The notes: generated from the letters alone by a model not told the origin. Shown: positions 7,076 through 14,648, counted from the stretch's first letter. The stretch: 31,016 nucleotides of DNA from SIG459 sp045638085 (GCA_045638085.1 JAZUAQ010000107.1:1-31016); one strand, 5' to 3'. Program-made: numbers and translations.

Positions 7076-7772
7076 AACTTCCCTCCCCGAATTGCGCAAG
7101 ATAGAAGCTCTCCAGATCACCCATTTGTTCATCCCATGTTCCGTGATAAATCAAAGCTCCATCTTTCATCATGAGCACCTCGTCGGCAATATGCTCTATG
7201 TCGGAAACAATATGGGTGGACAAAAGTACAATGCTGTCTTTGCCGAGCCGCTGGATAAGGTTTCGGAAACGCACCCGTTCTTTAGGGTCAAGCCCTGCGG
7301 TGGGTTCGTCGAGGATAAGCAATTTCGGGTTGTTCAGCAACGCTTGCGCGATTCCCAGTCCCTGCTTCATGCCGCCCGAAAATGTTTTAATCTTTTTGCG
7401 CCCCACGTCTTGCAGACCCACCAATTCCAGAAGTTCATTCGCCCGCCGTTTAGCCGACTGCTTGGGCAAGCCCTTCAAGGCTGCCATATACAGCAGGAAA
7501 TCCATAGCAGTGAATTCCGGATAATAGCCAAAGTCCTGGGGCAAATATCCCAATATTGCCCGATAGCCTTCCTCGCGGACATCCATACCGTCAAAAGTGA
7601 TAGTACCGCTTGTGGGCTGCAAAATGCCGCAGAGCATACGCATAAGGGTTGTTTTGCCTGCACCGTTAGTACCCAGAAGCCCAAAAACTCCACTATGCAA
7701 ACGCAAGCTGACACGGTCCACTGCGATTTTATTTGGGAATTGTTTTGTTAATCTGTCAATGACAAGTTCCAT
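7068..7772 (-). CDS. ABC transporter ATP-binding protein
   Basis: The 234-aa protein carries all the ATPase motifs of the family: Walker A GTNGAGKTTLMRML, Q-loop LPQDFGYYP, signature FSGGMKQGLGIAQAL, Walker B LLILDEPTAGLDP and the switch histidine in LLSTHIV. It energises export through the adjacent permease. The start MELVIDRLTKQF is chosen because GGAGG lies 7 bases before it; a longer in-frame version would begin inside the preceding gene without a good site. It overlaps the upstream membrane-protein gene by 25 bases and the permease by 8, so the three are translated in concert. Confidence 0.95.
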   Translation of the reverse strand: MELVIDRLTKQFPNKIAVDRVSLRLHSGVFGLLGTNGAGKTTLMRMLCGILQPTSGTITFDGMDVREEGYRAILGYLPQDFGYYPEFTAMDFLLYMAALKGLPKQSAKRRANELLELVGLQDVGRKKIKTFSGGMKQGLGIAQALLNNPKLLILDEPTAGLDPKERVRFRNLIQRLGKDSIVLLSTHIVSDIEHIADEVLMMKDGALIYHGTWDEQMGDLESFYLAQFGEGSYE

Positions 7773-8479
7773 GTGTATTCCTCCGTTCGCTTTATCGTGC
7801 AATGCATTTCATAAGCCATCTCTATGAGCAGGGCAATTGCCAAAACAAGCCACCAACTGATGTAAATTTCCTGATATATGAGCTCTGCCACAAAATGCAG
7901 GCCGGTATTGATGGCGCTGACAATTGTTGCAACACACATAGTTCCATATATAATTTCCTTATCATTAGTGCGGCGGGCAATCCATAAACTGACGTTTACA
8001 GTTAAAAGATATGGAACAAGAAGATACATCCCCGTTTGAAGAAGAGAAAAATCATTGCCAATGCGGCATAGGGGTGCAAGGACGGCAATCACAGCAAAAT
8101 TGACCGCCCCCAAAATACTCATTCTTGCGAGAACCACGCTTTTCAAGGAAAATCGAGTGGATTTTTCAAGTTCACTCATCCCATACATCATTGAGCGATT
8201 GCTCTCTGCAACCGCCAAAAGACCTAAGGCCGGAACGAAGGCAGATACCACCCATAAAGTATCCTGGCTGATATTACAGGCACAAAGCAGTGCAAGCAAT
8301 AATATCAAACCGGACAGAACCCATGATAATTTTCTCACGTATGATGCCTGTACCAATATAAAGCGGAACATGCCGATCTGCGGCTGGGGCAATGATCTTA
8401 AAAATCTTTCCTTTTCCTGCTGATTTGGTTTAGGAGCGGCAAACGCTTTTTGAATGTTTCGTTTTAGTTGATTATTCAT
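7748..8479 (-). CDS. Membrane protein, possible anti-sigma factor
   Basis: The 243-aa protein has a cytoplasmic basic N-terminus of about 55 residues followed by about six hydrophobic segments (for example VLSGLILLLALLCACNI, MSILGAVNFAVIAVLAPLC, GTMCVATIVSAINTGLHFVA). Its ATG overlaps the stop codon of the ECF sigma gene as ATGA, the usual place for a cognate anti-sigma factor, and the soluble N-terminus would be the part that holds the sigma factor. I do not see a zinc-binding HxxxCxxC anti-sigma motif, so this is an inference from position and topology. It could equally be a transporter subunit, since it also overlaps the ABC ATPase gene. GGAGGG sits 9-10 bases before the chosen start. Confidence 0.8.
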   Translation of the reverse strand: MNNQLKRNIQKAFAAPKPNQQEKERFLRSLPQPQIGMFRFILVQASYVRKLSWVLSGLILLLALLCACNISQDTLWVVSAFVPALGLLAVAESNRSMMYGMSELEKSTRFSLKSVVLARMSILGAVNFAVIAVLAPLCRIGNDFSLLQTGMYLLVPYLLTVNVSLWIARRTNDKEIIYGTMCVATIVSAINTGLHFVAELIYQEIYISWWLVLAIALLIEMAYEMHCTIKRTEEYTWNLSLTD

Positions 8480-8937
8480 TCTGAAAAGCCCTCCTTTTTT
8501 AATTCTTCTTTGAGCCATTTCAAAGATTTTGATAGCCTGCGATAAACTGCAAAGCGGGATAGGCCGGTGATGCAGCAGATAGAGTTGATCGTAAGATCAT
8601 TTACATATCGCAAAAACAGCAGTTCCTGTTCATCATCCGGGAGTTTTGACACAACAGATTTCAACACCAGAGTGTCTATCCATTCTTCCGAAGGGTCACA
8701 AGTTGCTTCGTTTTCAAGTTCTCCAAGGCTGTCGGCAGTCTGTTTACGAAATTCATCTACGCACAGATTTTTGGCAATTGTGTATAAGTACGGCAGCTCT
8801 TTCCCATTATCAAAGCTTAATCCCTGTCGGTAAAAGCGAAGAAAGGTTTCCTGCGTAATATCCTGTGCTAACTGCTTATCAAATAACTTGAAATAGCAAT
8901 AACGGTATATTTTGTCGTATTGTTTTTCAATATCCAT
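8476..8937 (-). CDS. ECF-type RNA polymerase sigma factor
   Basis: The product of about 153 aa has region 2 (YDKIYRYCYFKLFDKQLAQDITQETFLRFY and YLYTIAKNLCVDEFRKQ, about residues 6-70) and region 4 (LPDDEQELLFLRYVNDLTINSICCITGLSRFAVYRRLSKSLKWLKEEL, about 98-145), without regions 1 and 3, which defines ECF sigma factors. The tyrosine/aspartate-rich DITQETFLR matches the -10 melting helix. It probably directs transcription of its own operon, including the ABC exporter, after the membrane partner releases it. The ATG at 8937 is preferred over a TTG nine bases upstream because GGGAGG would lie too close to the TTG. Confidence 0.93.
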   Translation of the reverse strand: MDIEKQYDKIYRYCYFKLFDKQLAQDITQETFLRFYRQGLSFDNGKELPYLYTIAKNLCVDEFRKQTADSLGELENEATCDPSEEWIDTLVLKSVVSKLPDDEQELLFLRYVNDLTINSICCITGLSRFAVYRRLSKSLKWLKEELKKEGFSE

Positions 8938-9138
8938 GTGCTGCAAAACCTCCCTTCATAGTGTTTAACGGATTATGATAGCAAAATGTGCGGCTTGCCC
9001 CGAATTTTTTTTGACAGCGGGAATTATCTGACACTGGCAAACCTTCTTCTTGGGATAAAATATCCCAGGAGTCTCTATATTCTAATTCTTCTTAAGCCCA
9101 TAAGCAAGTTGACCTTTGCGTTTTATCCCGATTAACAG
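8938..9138. other. Intergenic region between divergent operons
   Basis: This gap holds the leader of the sigma operon (ribosome binding site GGGAGG at 8949-8954 on the reverse strand). I could not identify a housekeeping promoter for that operon; the reverse strand has TGTCAAAAAAAATTC and GGGGCAAGCC upstream of TATCATAAT, which might be an ECF-type promoter. Two imperfect direct repeats (9107-9125 and 9137-9155, 14 of 19 positions alike, 30 bp apart) lie toward the NifX-FKBP gene and might be regulator sites. Confidence 0.45.
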
Positions 9139-9167
9139 TTGCCTTTGGCGCTTAATTGGAGTACAAT
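9139..9167 (+). promoter_or_regulatory. Promoter of the NifX-FKBP gene
   Basis: TTGCCT (9139-9144), 17-bp spacer, TACAAT (9162-9167). The -35 box lies within the second of two imperfect direct repeats, so a regulator binding the repeats would affect this promoter. Confidence 0.6.
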
Positions 9168-9199
9168 CCTTTTTGAACAAATAATGGAGGAAATTATAT

Positions 9200-10048
9200 A
9201 TGAAAATTGCAGTTCCTTTTGCTAATGGCGAAGTTTTTCAGCACTTCGGTCACAGCGAAAACTTTAAAATTTATGAAATCGAGGGCAACAGCATTGTCTC
9301 TGCCGAAGTCATCAATGCTTCAGGCAGCGGTCACGATGCTCTTGCAACTTTCCTCTCCCAGCTTTCCGTAAGCGTTCTGATTTGCGGCGGCATCGGCGGA
9401 GGTGCCGAGGCTGCTCTTGCAGGAGCAGGTATTGAAATCTTCTCCGGCGCCCAGGGCGATGCAGACACCGCAGTAAATGCCTATCTGACGGGCGAACTTA
9501 TGCCCTCCGGCGCAAATTGCGACCATCACCATGACCATGATGAGGATGCTCATGGCTGCGGCGGTTGCGGCGGCGGCTGCGGCGGTTGCCACGGCGGATG
9601 CCACTCCATGCCCACCATTGAAGGAATCAATGTTGGCAGACTCTGCAGAACCCACTATCGCGGCACTTTGAACGACGGTACCGTTTTCGACTCTTCCTAT
9701 GAGCGCGGCGAGCCTCTGGAGTTCATCTGCGGAATGGGCATGATGATCCGCGGCTACGATGAGGCCGTTGCCAACATGGAAGTTGGTCAGAGCATCGACA
9801 TCCACCTGACTCCCGATCAGGCTTACGGCTATGCCGACCCCCGCGCCATCTTCACAATAGAGATCAGCCAGCTGCCCGGCAGCGAAGAACTGAGCGTTGG
9901 CGAGAACGTTATACTCTACACCGCCGATGGTCACCCCATGCCCGTCAAAGTTGCCGCCCGCGACGATTCCACCATCACCTTTGACGCCAACCACGAAATG
10001 GCAGGCAAAGAGCTTAACTTCCATATTGAACTTATAGAAGTTGAGTGA
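9200..10048 (+). CDS. NifX-like domain fused to SlyD-like FKBP prolyl isomerase
   Basis: The 282-aa protein joins two domains through a metal-binding linker. Residues 1-105 (MKIAVPFANGEVFQHFGHSE, LICGGIGGGAEAALAGAGIE) match the NifX/NifB-C-terminal/NafY fold, which carries iron-molybdenum cofactor precursors or other iron-sulfur clusters. Residues 107-135 are packed with His, Cys and Gly (CDHHHDHD, HGCGGCGGGCGGCHGGCH). Residues 143-282 are an FKBP isomerase of the SlyD type, with THYRGTLNDGTVFDSSY, the flap insertion (about 205-260) and the C-terminal NHEMAGKELNFHIELIEVE. SlyD normally carries its metal-rich tail at the C-terminus and delivers nickel to hydrogenase; here the metal-rich part is between domains. 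A metallochaperone role is the natural inference. GGAGGAAATTATAT sits before the ATG. It is a single-gene unit. Confidence 0.9.
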   Translation: MKIAVPFANGEVFQHFGHSENFKIYEIEGNSIVSAEVINASGSGHDALATFLSQLSVSVLICGGIGGGAEAALAGAGIEIFSGAQGDADTAVNAYLTGELMPSGANCDHHHDHDEDAHGCGGCGGGCGGCHGGCHSMPTIEGINVGRLCRTHYRGTLNDGTVFDSSYERGEPLEFICGMGMMIRGYDEAVANMEVGQSIDIHLTPDQAYGYADPRAIFTIEISQLPGSEELSVGENVILYTADGHPMPVKVAARDDSTITFDANHEMAGKELNFHIELIEVE

Positions 10049-10068
10049 GCTTTTTAACCTGCGCAATT

Positions 10069-10375
10069 AAAAAACCGCCGATAAAGGCGGACTCACACAG
10101 GGATTTATACGCTCCAAAGAGTATTTTTTCCACAATACTGCAAATAAAATCCACGGCAGGTGACAGCCTTGCCGTGGATTTTTTCATTGTCTTGCAAAAA
10201 AATCTTTCTCTTTGGAGTGCTTTGCAGTTTTGAATATTAGATTTTTTCTTGCAGCAACTTTGATGATCGCGGAAATACTTTGTGTATTTCAAGATCAACG
10301 GAGGAAGCTGCGGGGAAAAAGATTTATTCAAAACCGTGTAAATCCCTGTGTGAGTCCGCCTAATGGCGGTTTTTT
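10069..10375. repeat. 307-bp nested palindromic element, possible large structured RNA or MITE
   Basis: The ends (10069-10111 and 10335-10375) are inverted repeats identical over about 37 positions, differing only at the small hairpin loop and one T/C. Inside are two further complete arms: CTCCAAAGAG (10112-10121) with CTCTTTGGAG (10208-10217), enclosing AAAATCCACGGCA (10146-10158) with its complement 10170-10182; and GTTTTGAAT (10227-10235) with ATTCAAAAC (10326-10334), which abuts the terminal repeat and encloses GCAGC/GCTGC and GAAATAC/GTATTTC hairpins. Nearly the entire length is paired as a three-way junction. Each terminus also carries its own CCGCC-GGCGG hairpin with an outward T-run, so transcripts of either strand would stop at the far end. 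I do not recognise a known RNA class. Confidence 0.7.
10146..10186 (+). terminator. Terminator-like hairpin within the element
   Basis: A 13-bp perfect stem (10146-10158 with 10170-10182) runs into TTTT. It lies about 100 bases behind the NifX-FKBP stop codon and could end that transcript; it is also an internal helix of the folded element. Confidence 0.6.
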
Positions 10376-11628
10376 CTCATTTTTTCCTCTTGGTATTCCT
10401 GACGGGCGCGACTGATGTATCCATCGGAGTCATATAGGCTCAGACTCAACAAATAGAAGTTGGTATCTTCACCCCGATCCTGCATAGCCAGCAGTTTTTT
10501 GATAAAGTAAATAGAATTGGACTGGTCATAATCGTATCTATCACGATAGGTGGTATTGCCCTCACTATCGGTCATGACATGGGTGCTTCTGAAAGTATAA
10601 CTCAGGTGGAGACGCGCACCTTTATAGCAGCCTTCAGCGCTGCCGCAACCGGCGGCGCCGTAATAATAGTCGTGAGCTCGCTTCAAAATGCTGACCACAA
10701 CACTTTGGGATTCCTTATCCTTGCAGTCCTTGTATTTTTTGACATGCTCCATCTCATAGTCACCCAGCATGACGAATCCCTCGCCGCTGCCGCTTTCCGA
10801 GGCAGCCTTTTGTGCAAGCTTTTCATACTCCCAGATATTTTGATTGTCTCTGCATTTGCTCAGGCACATACGCACCACGCGCGTGCCCGCTTCCTTATGC
10901 CCCTGCTCCGACAGAGCCATATATTGGTCAAATGCCTCCTGCCAGTGACCTGCCTCCGCAAGATCTGCAGCCTGCTGCAGCTTTGCAGCCAGTTCTGCCT
11001 CCCTGCGGGCTTTTTCTGCTGCCAGGCGCGCCTCATATCTTGCGATGACGGCTTCTTTGTCTGCGATCTCAAGTTCCTCGCCATTCATATACAAAAGAGT
11101 ACGGGCGCCGGCAACGTGGCTTTGCCTATTGGGAAAAATATTCCATGTCAGCGCCTCTTCCGTGCAGCTGCTGAGCCACAGAATTGAGATATTGCGGTCA
11201 TAGGACAAAAGCCAGTTTACAAGGCATGCGGTCTGAACGCAATCATCATAAGAGCCGTAATCATAGACGAGGAACTTTTTCTCACCCTGCAGGGCAGCAG
11301 AAAGGCAGGTCCATGCCGTTCTTGCATTACCGCCCATGGAGTAGGGGGCGCGGCTAATATATTTTTCAAGACCCGCCTGCTTGCTATGGCGCAGCAAGTT
11401 CTCCTTAAAGTCCTTGCGTTCCTTCCTGGGCATCTGATCCGCCAGAACTTCCACTATGGTCTCATATTTCCTCTTTTTTTTGTAATTTGCAATGGAATCA
11501 TATATCTTTCCGCATGTTTTGAGCTCGCGGGCAAAGTAAGCGCCGCTGAAATCCCACAGTTGTTCCCTGGTGAAGCCGTAAATCAGGGCGTAACCCGGTT
11601 GTTCCCATACAAAGTTTTTTGCATCCAT
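10360..11628 (-). CDS. Unknown protein with coiled coil and TPR/Sel1-like repeats
   Basis: The 422-aa protein has no signal peptide or membrane segment. Residues about 1-190 form a globular region I do not recognise (start MDAKNFVWEQPGYALIYGFT). A charged helix follows (RYEARLAAEKARREAELAAKLQQAADL, about 200-228), leading into TPR/Sel1-like units (AGHWQEAFDQYMALSEQGHKEA, then GFVMLGDYEMEH and GAAGCGSAEGCYKGARLHLSY). Such repeats usually make protein-protein contacts. The last codons, for MRKNRH and the TAG stop, lie inside the right terminal repeat of the 307-bp element, so the natural C-terminus may have been replaced or set by that element. The start at 11628 follows GGAGG with 7-nt spacing; a longer frame upstream lacks a site. 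It is a single-gene unit with its own promoter. Confidence 0.8.
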   Translation of the reverse strand: MDAKNFVWEQPGYALIYGFTREQLWDFSGAYFARELKTCGKIYDSIANYKKKRKYETIVEVLADQMPRKERKDFKENLLRHSKQAGLEKYISRAPYSMGGNARTAWTCLSAALQGEKKFLVYDYGSYDDCVQTACLVNWLLSYDRNISILWLSSCTEEALTWNIFPNRQSHVAGARTLLYMNGEELEIADKEAVIARYEARLAAEKARREAELAAKLQQAADLAEAGHWQEAFDQYMALSEQGHKEAGTRVVRMCLSKCRDNQNIWEYEKLAQKAASESGSGEGFVMLGDYEMEHVKKYKDCKDKESQSVVVSILKRAHDYYYGAAGCGSAEGCYKGARLHLSYTFRSTHVMTDSEGNTTYRDRYDYDQSNSIYFIKKLLAMQDRGEDTNFYLLSLSLYDSDGYISRARQEYQEEKMRKNRH

Positions 11629-11659
11629 AGCATTGCCTCCACTTTTCAGCTTAATTAAC

Positions 11660-11688
11660 ATTATATCTCTGCTTTGTGGGTATGTCCA
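11660..11688 (-). promoter_or_regulatory. Promoter of the TPR/Sel1-like gene
   Basis: Reverse-strand TGGACA (11683-11688), 17-bp spacer and TATAAT (11660-11665), 32 bases from the start codon. Confidence 0.7.
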
Positions 11689-11724
11689 TAAGAACATATC
11701 TCAGCACAGCGGATCACATTTCTC

Positions 11725-11754
11725 TTGCTTTAAGCTTGATTTACGTGATATATT
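11725..11754 (+). promoter_or_regulatory. Promoter of the VOC-family gene
   Basis: TTGCTT (11725-11730), 18-bp spacer, TATATT (11749-11754), leaving a leader of about 25 bases before the ATG. The match is moderate. Confidence 0.5.
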
Positions 11755-11784
11755 GAACAAAAGCGAAAAAGGAGTGGATATACT

Positions 11785-12159
11785 ATGACATTCACCTTTG
11801 CACACAACAATTTCAACGTCCGCGATCTGGATAAGTCTCTTGAGTTTTATAAAAAGGCTCTGGGTCTCAGCGAAAAGCGCCGCATTGCCCCCGAGGACGG
11901 CAGCTTCATCATCGTTTACCTCGGAGATGCCTCCGGCAGCGCCCACGCTCTGGAGCTTACATGGCTTCGCGATTGGGAGCGCCCCTATGATCTGGGCGAC
12001 AACGAGTTCCATCTCGCCTTCACCGTTGATGATTTTGAAGCCGCCCACGCTCTCCACGAGGAGATGGGCTGCATCTGCTTCGAAAACGAGGCAATGGGCA
12101 TTTATTTCATCACAGACCCCGACGAATATTGGCTGGAAGTTATCCCCGCCAAACGCTGA
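11785..12159 (+). CDS. VOC-family protein, glyoxalase I (lactoylglutathione lyase)-like
   Basis: The 124-aa protein has two beta-alpha-beta-beta-beta modules of the vicinal-oxygen-chelate fold: FAHNNFNVRDLDKSLEFYKKALG and FHLAFTVDDFEAAHALHEEMGC. The expected metal ligands are all present: H7, E57 (ALELTW), H76 (EFHLAF) and E118 (YWLEVIP). Together with its length near 125 aa this is close to the clostridial-type Ni/Co glyoxalase I, which converts the hemithioacetal of methylglyoxal, although the thiol used here cannot be told from sequence. AAAAAGGAGTGG precedes the ATG. It stands alone between a divergent promoter pair and a shared terminator. Confidence 0.9.
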   Translation: MTFTFAHNNFNVRDLDKSLEFYKKALGLSEKRRIAPEDGSFIIVYLGDASGSAHALELTWLRDWERPYDLGDNEFHLAFTVDDFEAAHALHEEMGCICFENEAMGIYFITDPDEYWLEVIPAKR

Positions 12160-12205
12160 ATTAACCTTATATATTCTGTCAGTTGCAGGCAGAGAGCATC
12201 ACAGC

Positions 12206-12246
12206 AAAAAATGCGAAAGACCGGATTTCGGTCTTTCGCATTTTTA
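12206..12246. terminator. Shared bidirectional terminator
   Basis: A perfect stem AAAATGCGAAAGACC with GGTCTTTCGCATTTTT, loop of about 6 bases, lies between the convergent VOC and CorC-like genes and can end both transcripts. Confidence 0.92.
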
Positions 12247-12260
12247 TTTTCAGCAGTCTC

Positions 12261-13583
12261 TTATGCATCCGCCTCAGCCATCCCGGATTTTGTAACGGTT
12301 GCATAAACTATCTGATGTTCTTCAATTTGGCTGATATGAATGTGCAGGCCCTTGAAATCAAGTTCAATATTCTGTGCGCCGTCATTGGGAACCATATCAA
12401 GCTGTGCGAAAACAAGCCCTGTAAAAGTATCAACTTCCTCAAGGCCGATGTCCACATTCAATGCCTGCTCTATATCGTAAAGTTCCACATTGCCGATAAT
12501 AGCCCATGTGCTGCTGCTTAGCTGCTCTATATGAGGCTCGGCCGCCGCCTCCTCGGGAGTATCCTCTCCCAGATCGCCCACCAGCTGCTCTATAAGGTCA
12601 TTGATCGTAACAATGCCCTCCACGCCTCCATACTCATCCAGCACAACAGCCATGATATTCCGCGTTTTTTTCATCTTGCGAAACAGCACATCCGCCTTGA
12701 TCGTCTCAGGCACAAAAAAGGCTTCTTTCACCGCCTTGAGCATCACATTTTCTCTGCATTTGCTATCCAGACGGAAATAGTCCTTTGCATTTAAGATTCC
12801 AATAATATTATCGGCAGAGTCTCTGTAAACAGGATAAAGAGTGTGTCGGCTCTCGTGTATTATTCTGTCCCACACATCCTCCGCATCCTCCATTCTGAGC
12901 ATAATAACGTCCGTGCGATGAACAGCAATCTCTCCCGCAGTAAGATCATCAAACTCAAAAACATTCTGTATAAATTCTTTTTCGTGCTCGTTGATGGCTC
13001 CGTTTTCACTGCCCGCGTCCACCATCATAAGTATTTCTTCTTCATTCACCTGTTCATCAGCATCATCAGGGTCAATACCCAGCAGTTTAAGCACTGCATT
13101 TGTTGAGGCAGAGAGAAGCCACACCAAAGGTTTGAACACAGCAGACACTCCGCTTACCAATCCTGAGATGCCAAGCCCCAGAGTTTCCGCCTTTTTCATA
13201 GCAACTCTCTTTGGCACAAGTTCACCGAAAACCAGAGTGAAATAAGATAAAATAAGGGTTATAAAAATAACCGCGATTGAGTCCAATGTGGTCCTTGGAA
13301 TATTAACACCAAGACCTATCATCCAATCCACCAAAGGCTCAGAAAAACCGTCTGCAGCAAAGGCCGAACCTAAAAATCCGGAAAGCGTGATTGCCACCTG
13401 AATAGTGGCAAGAAACCTTGCGGGCTCCTTTGTAAGTCGGAAAAGCCGTCTTGCTCTTTTGTCGCCTTGCGCTGCCATTCGCTCAAGTTTGGTTTCATTT
13501 ATGGAAAGAACGGCCAGTTCTGCACAGGCAAAAACCGCGTTCAAAGCAATAAGCACAACTTGCAAAAAAATTAATCCTAACAT
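12261..13583 (-). CDS. CNNM/HlyC-CorC family ion transporter
   Basis: The protein of about 440 aa starts with the CNNM (DUF21) membrane domain with about four segments (LGLIFLQVVLIALNAVFACAEL, VAITLSGFLGSAFA, SIAVIFITLILSYFTLVFGELVPKR), followed by a pair of CBS domains (about 205-330; EIAVHRTDVIMLRMED, YPVYRDSADNIIGILNAKDYF, EYGGVEGIVTINDLIE) and a C-terminal CorC_HlyC domain (about 345-430). Family members move or sense Mg2+ or Na+ and are often misannotated as hemolysins. Two ATGs stand together; the second (13583) is better spaced from AAAGG. The unusually long structured leader with a terminator suggests control by transcription attenuation, perhaps ion-dependent. It is a single-gene unit. 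Confidence 0.92.
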   Translation of the reverse strand: MLGLIFLQVVLIALNAVFACAELAVLSINETKLERMAAQGDKRARRLFRLTKEPARFLATIQVAITLSGFLGSAFAADGFSEPLVDWMIGLGVNIPRTTLDSIAVIFITLILSYFTLVFGELVPKRVAMKKAETLGLGISGLVSGVSAVFKPLVWLLSASTNAVLKLLGIDPDDADEQVNEEEILMMVDAGSENGAINEHEKEFIQNVFEFDDLTAGEIAVHRTDVIMLRMEDAEDVWDRIIHESRHTLYPVYRDSADNIIGILNAKDYFRLDSKCRENVMLKAVKEAFFVPETIKADVLFRKMKKTRNIMAVVLDEYGGVEGIVTINDLIEQLVGDLGEDTPEEAAAEPHIEQLSSSTWAIIGNVELYDIEQALNVDIGLEEVDTFTGLVFAQLDMVPNDGAQNIELDFKGLHIHISQIEEHQIVYATVTKSGMAEADA

Positions 13584-13586
13584 CAT

Positions 13587-13781
13587 ATACCTTTCTTTTA
13601 ATTACAAATGCGTTTTTCTTCTGAAATAACAAAAGACACAGCCTGTACGCAGCGCAGCTCCGTACAGGTCGTGTCTAACATATATTAAACGAAATGCTGT
13701 TGTATCGTTCAGGGTCGGGGCAACTGTCGCCGGCGATCATAGTTCTTTGCTTATCCTCCGTAATTTCAAAAATCAAGTCGC
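13587..13781 (-). promoter_or_regulatory. Long structured leader with attenuator, possible riboswitch
   Basis: From the promoter at 13782-13810 the transcript would run about 190 nt before the CorC-like ATG. It carries an AACGA/TCGTT hairpin, a GC-rich GATCGCCGGCGAC region and, at 13635-13675, a strong stem GACACgaCCTGTACG with CGTACAGGctGTGTC followed on this strand by TTTT. A terminator between promoter and coding region of an ion transporter gene is the plan of a riboswitch, but I do not recognise the aptamer as M-box, yybP-ykoY, NiCo or another known class. Confidence 0.6.
13631..13675 (-). terminator. Leader terminator (attenuator) before CorC-like gene
   Basis: Near-perfect 15-bp stem with a 2-base internal mismatch, U-tract of four on the reverse strand, about 45-90 bases upstream of the start codon. 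Confidence 0.75.
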
Positions 13782-13810
13782 ATTATACAAAATCCATCCC
13801 TGATTGTCAA
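13782..13810 (-). promoter_or_regulatory. Consensus promoter of the CorC-like gene
   Basis: Reverse-strand TTGACA (13805-13810), exactly 17 bp, TATAAT (13782-13787): a full consensus match. It lies just past the stop codon of the upstream SDR gene. Confidence 0.9.
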
Positions 13811-13821
13811 TTGGAAAGCTG

Positions 13822-14634
13822 TTAATTTTCCGCAAAGCTTATTGGCATGTTCAGAAGAAGCTTGATAACTGCGCACTGGCAGCGCTTGGGGAGGACATTC
13901 AGCAGCACAAGGCCTATATTCCTATGCTTTCTGTAGCGAAGAGCAGGATGGGCTGCTGTAGACGCCTTATATATAAGTTTTGCCACAGCTTCAGGGGCGA
14001 TGGGCGTACCCATAAACTTTGCAGCAAGACCCGAGAAGCTCTTTGCCTGCTTCTTGTAAAGCTTTGTATTATCCGCCAAGGTCTTCGTTGCATCCACAGA
14101 AGAGCTGCTCAGCGGCGTTTTTACGGCGCCGGGCTGGACGGTCACCACTTTTTGCCCTATGAGATTTAGCTCCTGACGAAGAGCCTGGGCATAGCTTTCA
14201 AGGGCGGTTTTGCTGACATTATAAAGTCCGTTGAAAGGCATGGGGGCAAAGTCCGCCACCTCGCTTGTTATAATAACTATTCTTCCCTTCTCCCCAAGGC
14301 AGGAATGGAAAACTCTGTTTACAAGCATAGTGCCGCCCAGATTTATATCCAAAAGCTTTTTCATGCGGCTATAGTCACTCTCAACCAGAGACGCCATCAT
14401 ATGCACGCCCGCAATATTGGCTATCACATCCAGCACTATGCCCTTTTCGATGAAATAGTCCCGTATCTCCGTCAGCGCTGCTTCGTCTGTGATGTCCGCA
14501 GAAAAGCTGTGGAGCCCCTCATGTGCCTGCGCGGGGCTAAGGTCTATTTCGTAAACAGTGTGTCCCTGCTTAAGTATGTATTCGGCGGCGGCTTTTCCGA
14601 TTCCGGAGGCTGCGCCCGTTATAAGAAAATTCAT
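13822..14634 (-). CDS. Short-chain dehydrogenase/reductase
   Basis: The 270-aa protein has the SDR cofactor motif TGAASGIG (about residues 6-13), the NIAG structural motif (ANIAGV), a catalytic serine in IVIITSEV, and the YNVSK catalytic pair. An acidic residue after the second strand (YEIDLSPA) suggests NAD rather than NADP preference. The C-terminal 60 residues are basic and contain KRCQCAVIKLLLNMPISF, a hydrophobic tail like that of SDRs acting near membranes or on lipids. The substrate cannot be assigned. The start at 14634 is preferred because GGAG is 9 bases upstream. It is last in an operon with the Spx/ArsC-like, small and MGMT-like genes, 14 bases behind the Spx/ArsC-like stop. Confidence 0.9.
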   Translation of the reverse strand: MNFLITGAASGIGKAAAEYILKQGHTVYEIDLSPAQAHEGLHSFSADITDEAALTEIRDYFIEKGIVLDVIANIAGVHMMASLVESDYSRMKKLLDINLGGTMLVNRVFHSCLGEKGRIVIITSEVADFAPMPFNGLYNVSKTALESYAQALRQELNLIGQKVVTVQPGAVKTPLSSSSVDATKTLADNTKLYKKQAKSFSGLAAKFMGTPIAPEAVAKLIYKASTAAHPALRYRKHRNIGLVLLNVLPKRCQCAVIKLLLNMPISFAEN

Positions 14635-14648
14635 AGTCTTCGCTCCGC

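Noticed and set aside
9320..10066. 248-codon reverse frame opposite the NifX-FKBP gene
   Set aside because: It is antisense to a gene with two clear domains and consists of Ala/Gly runs mirrored from the metal linker.
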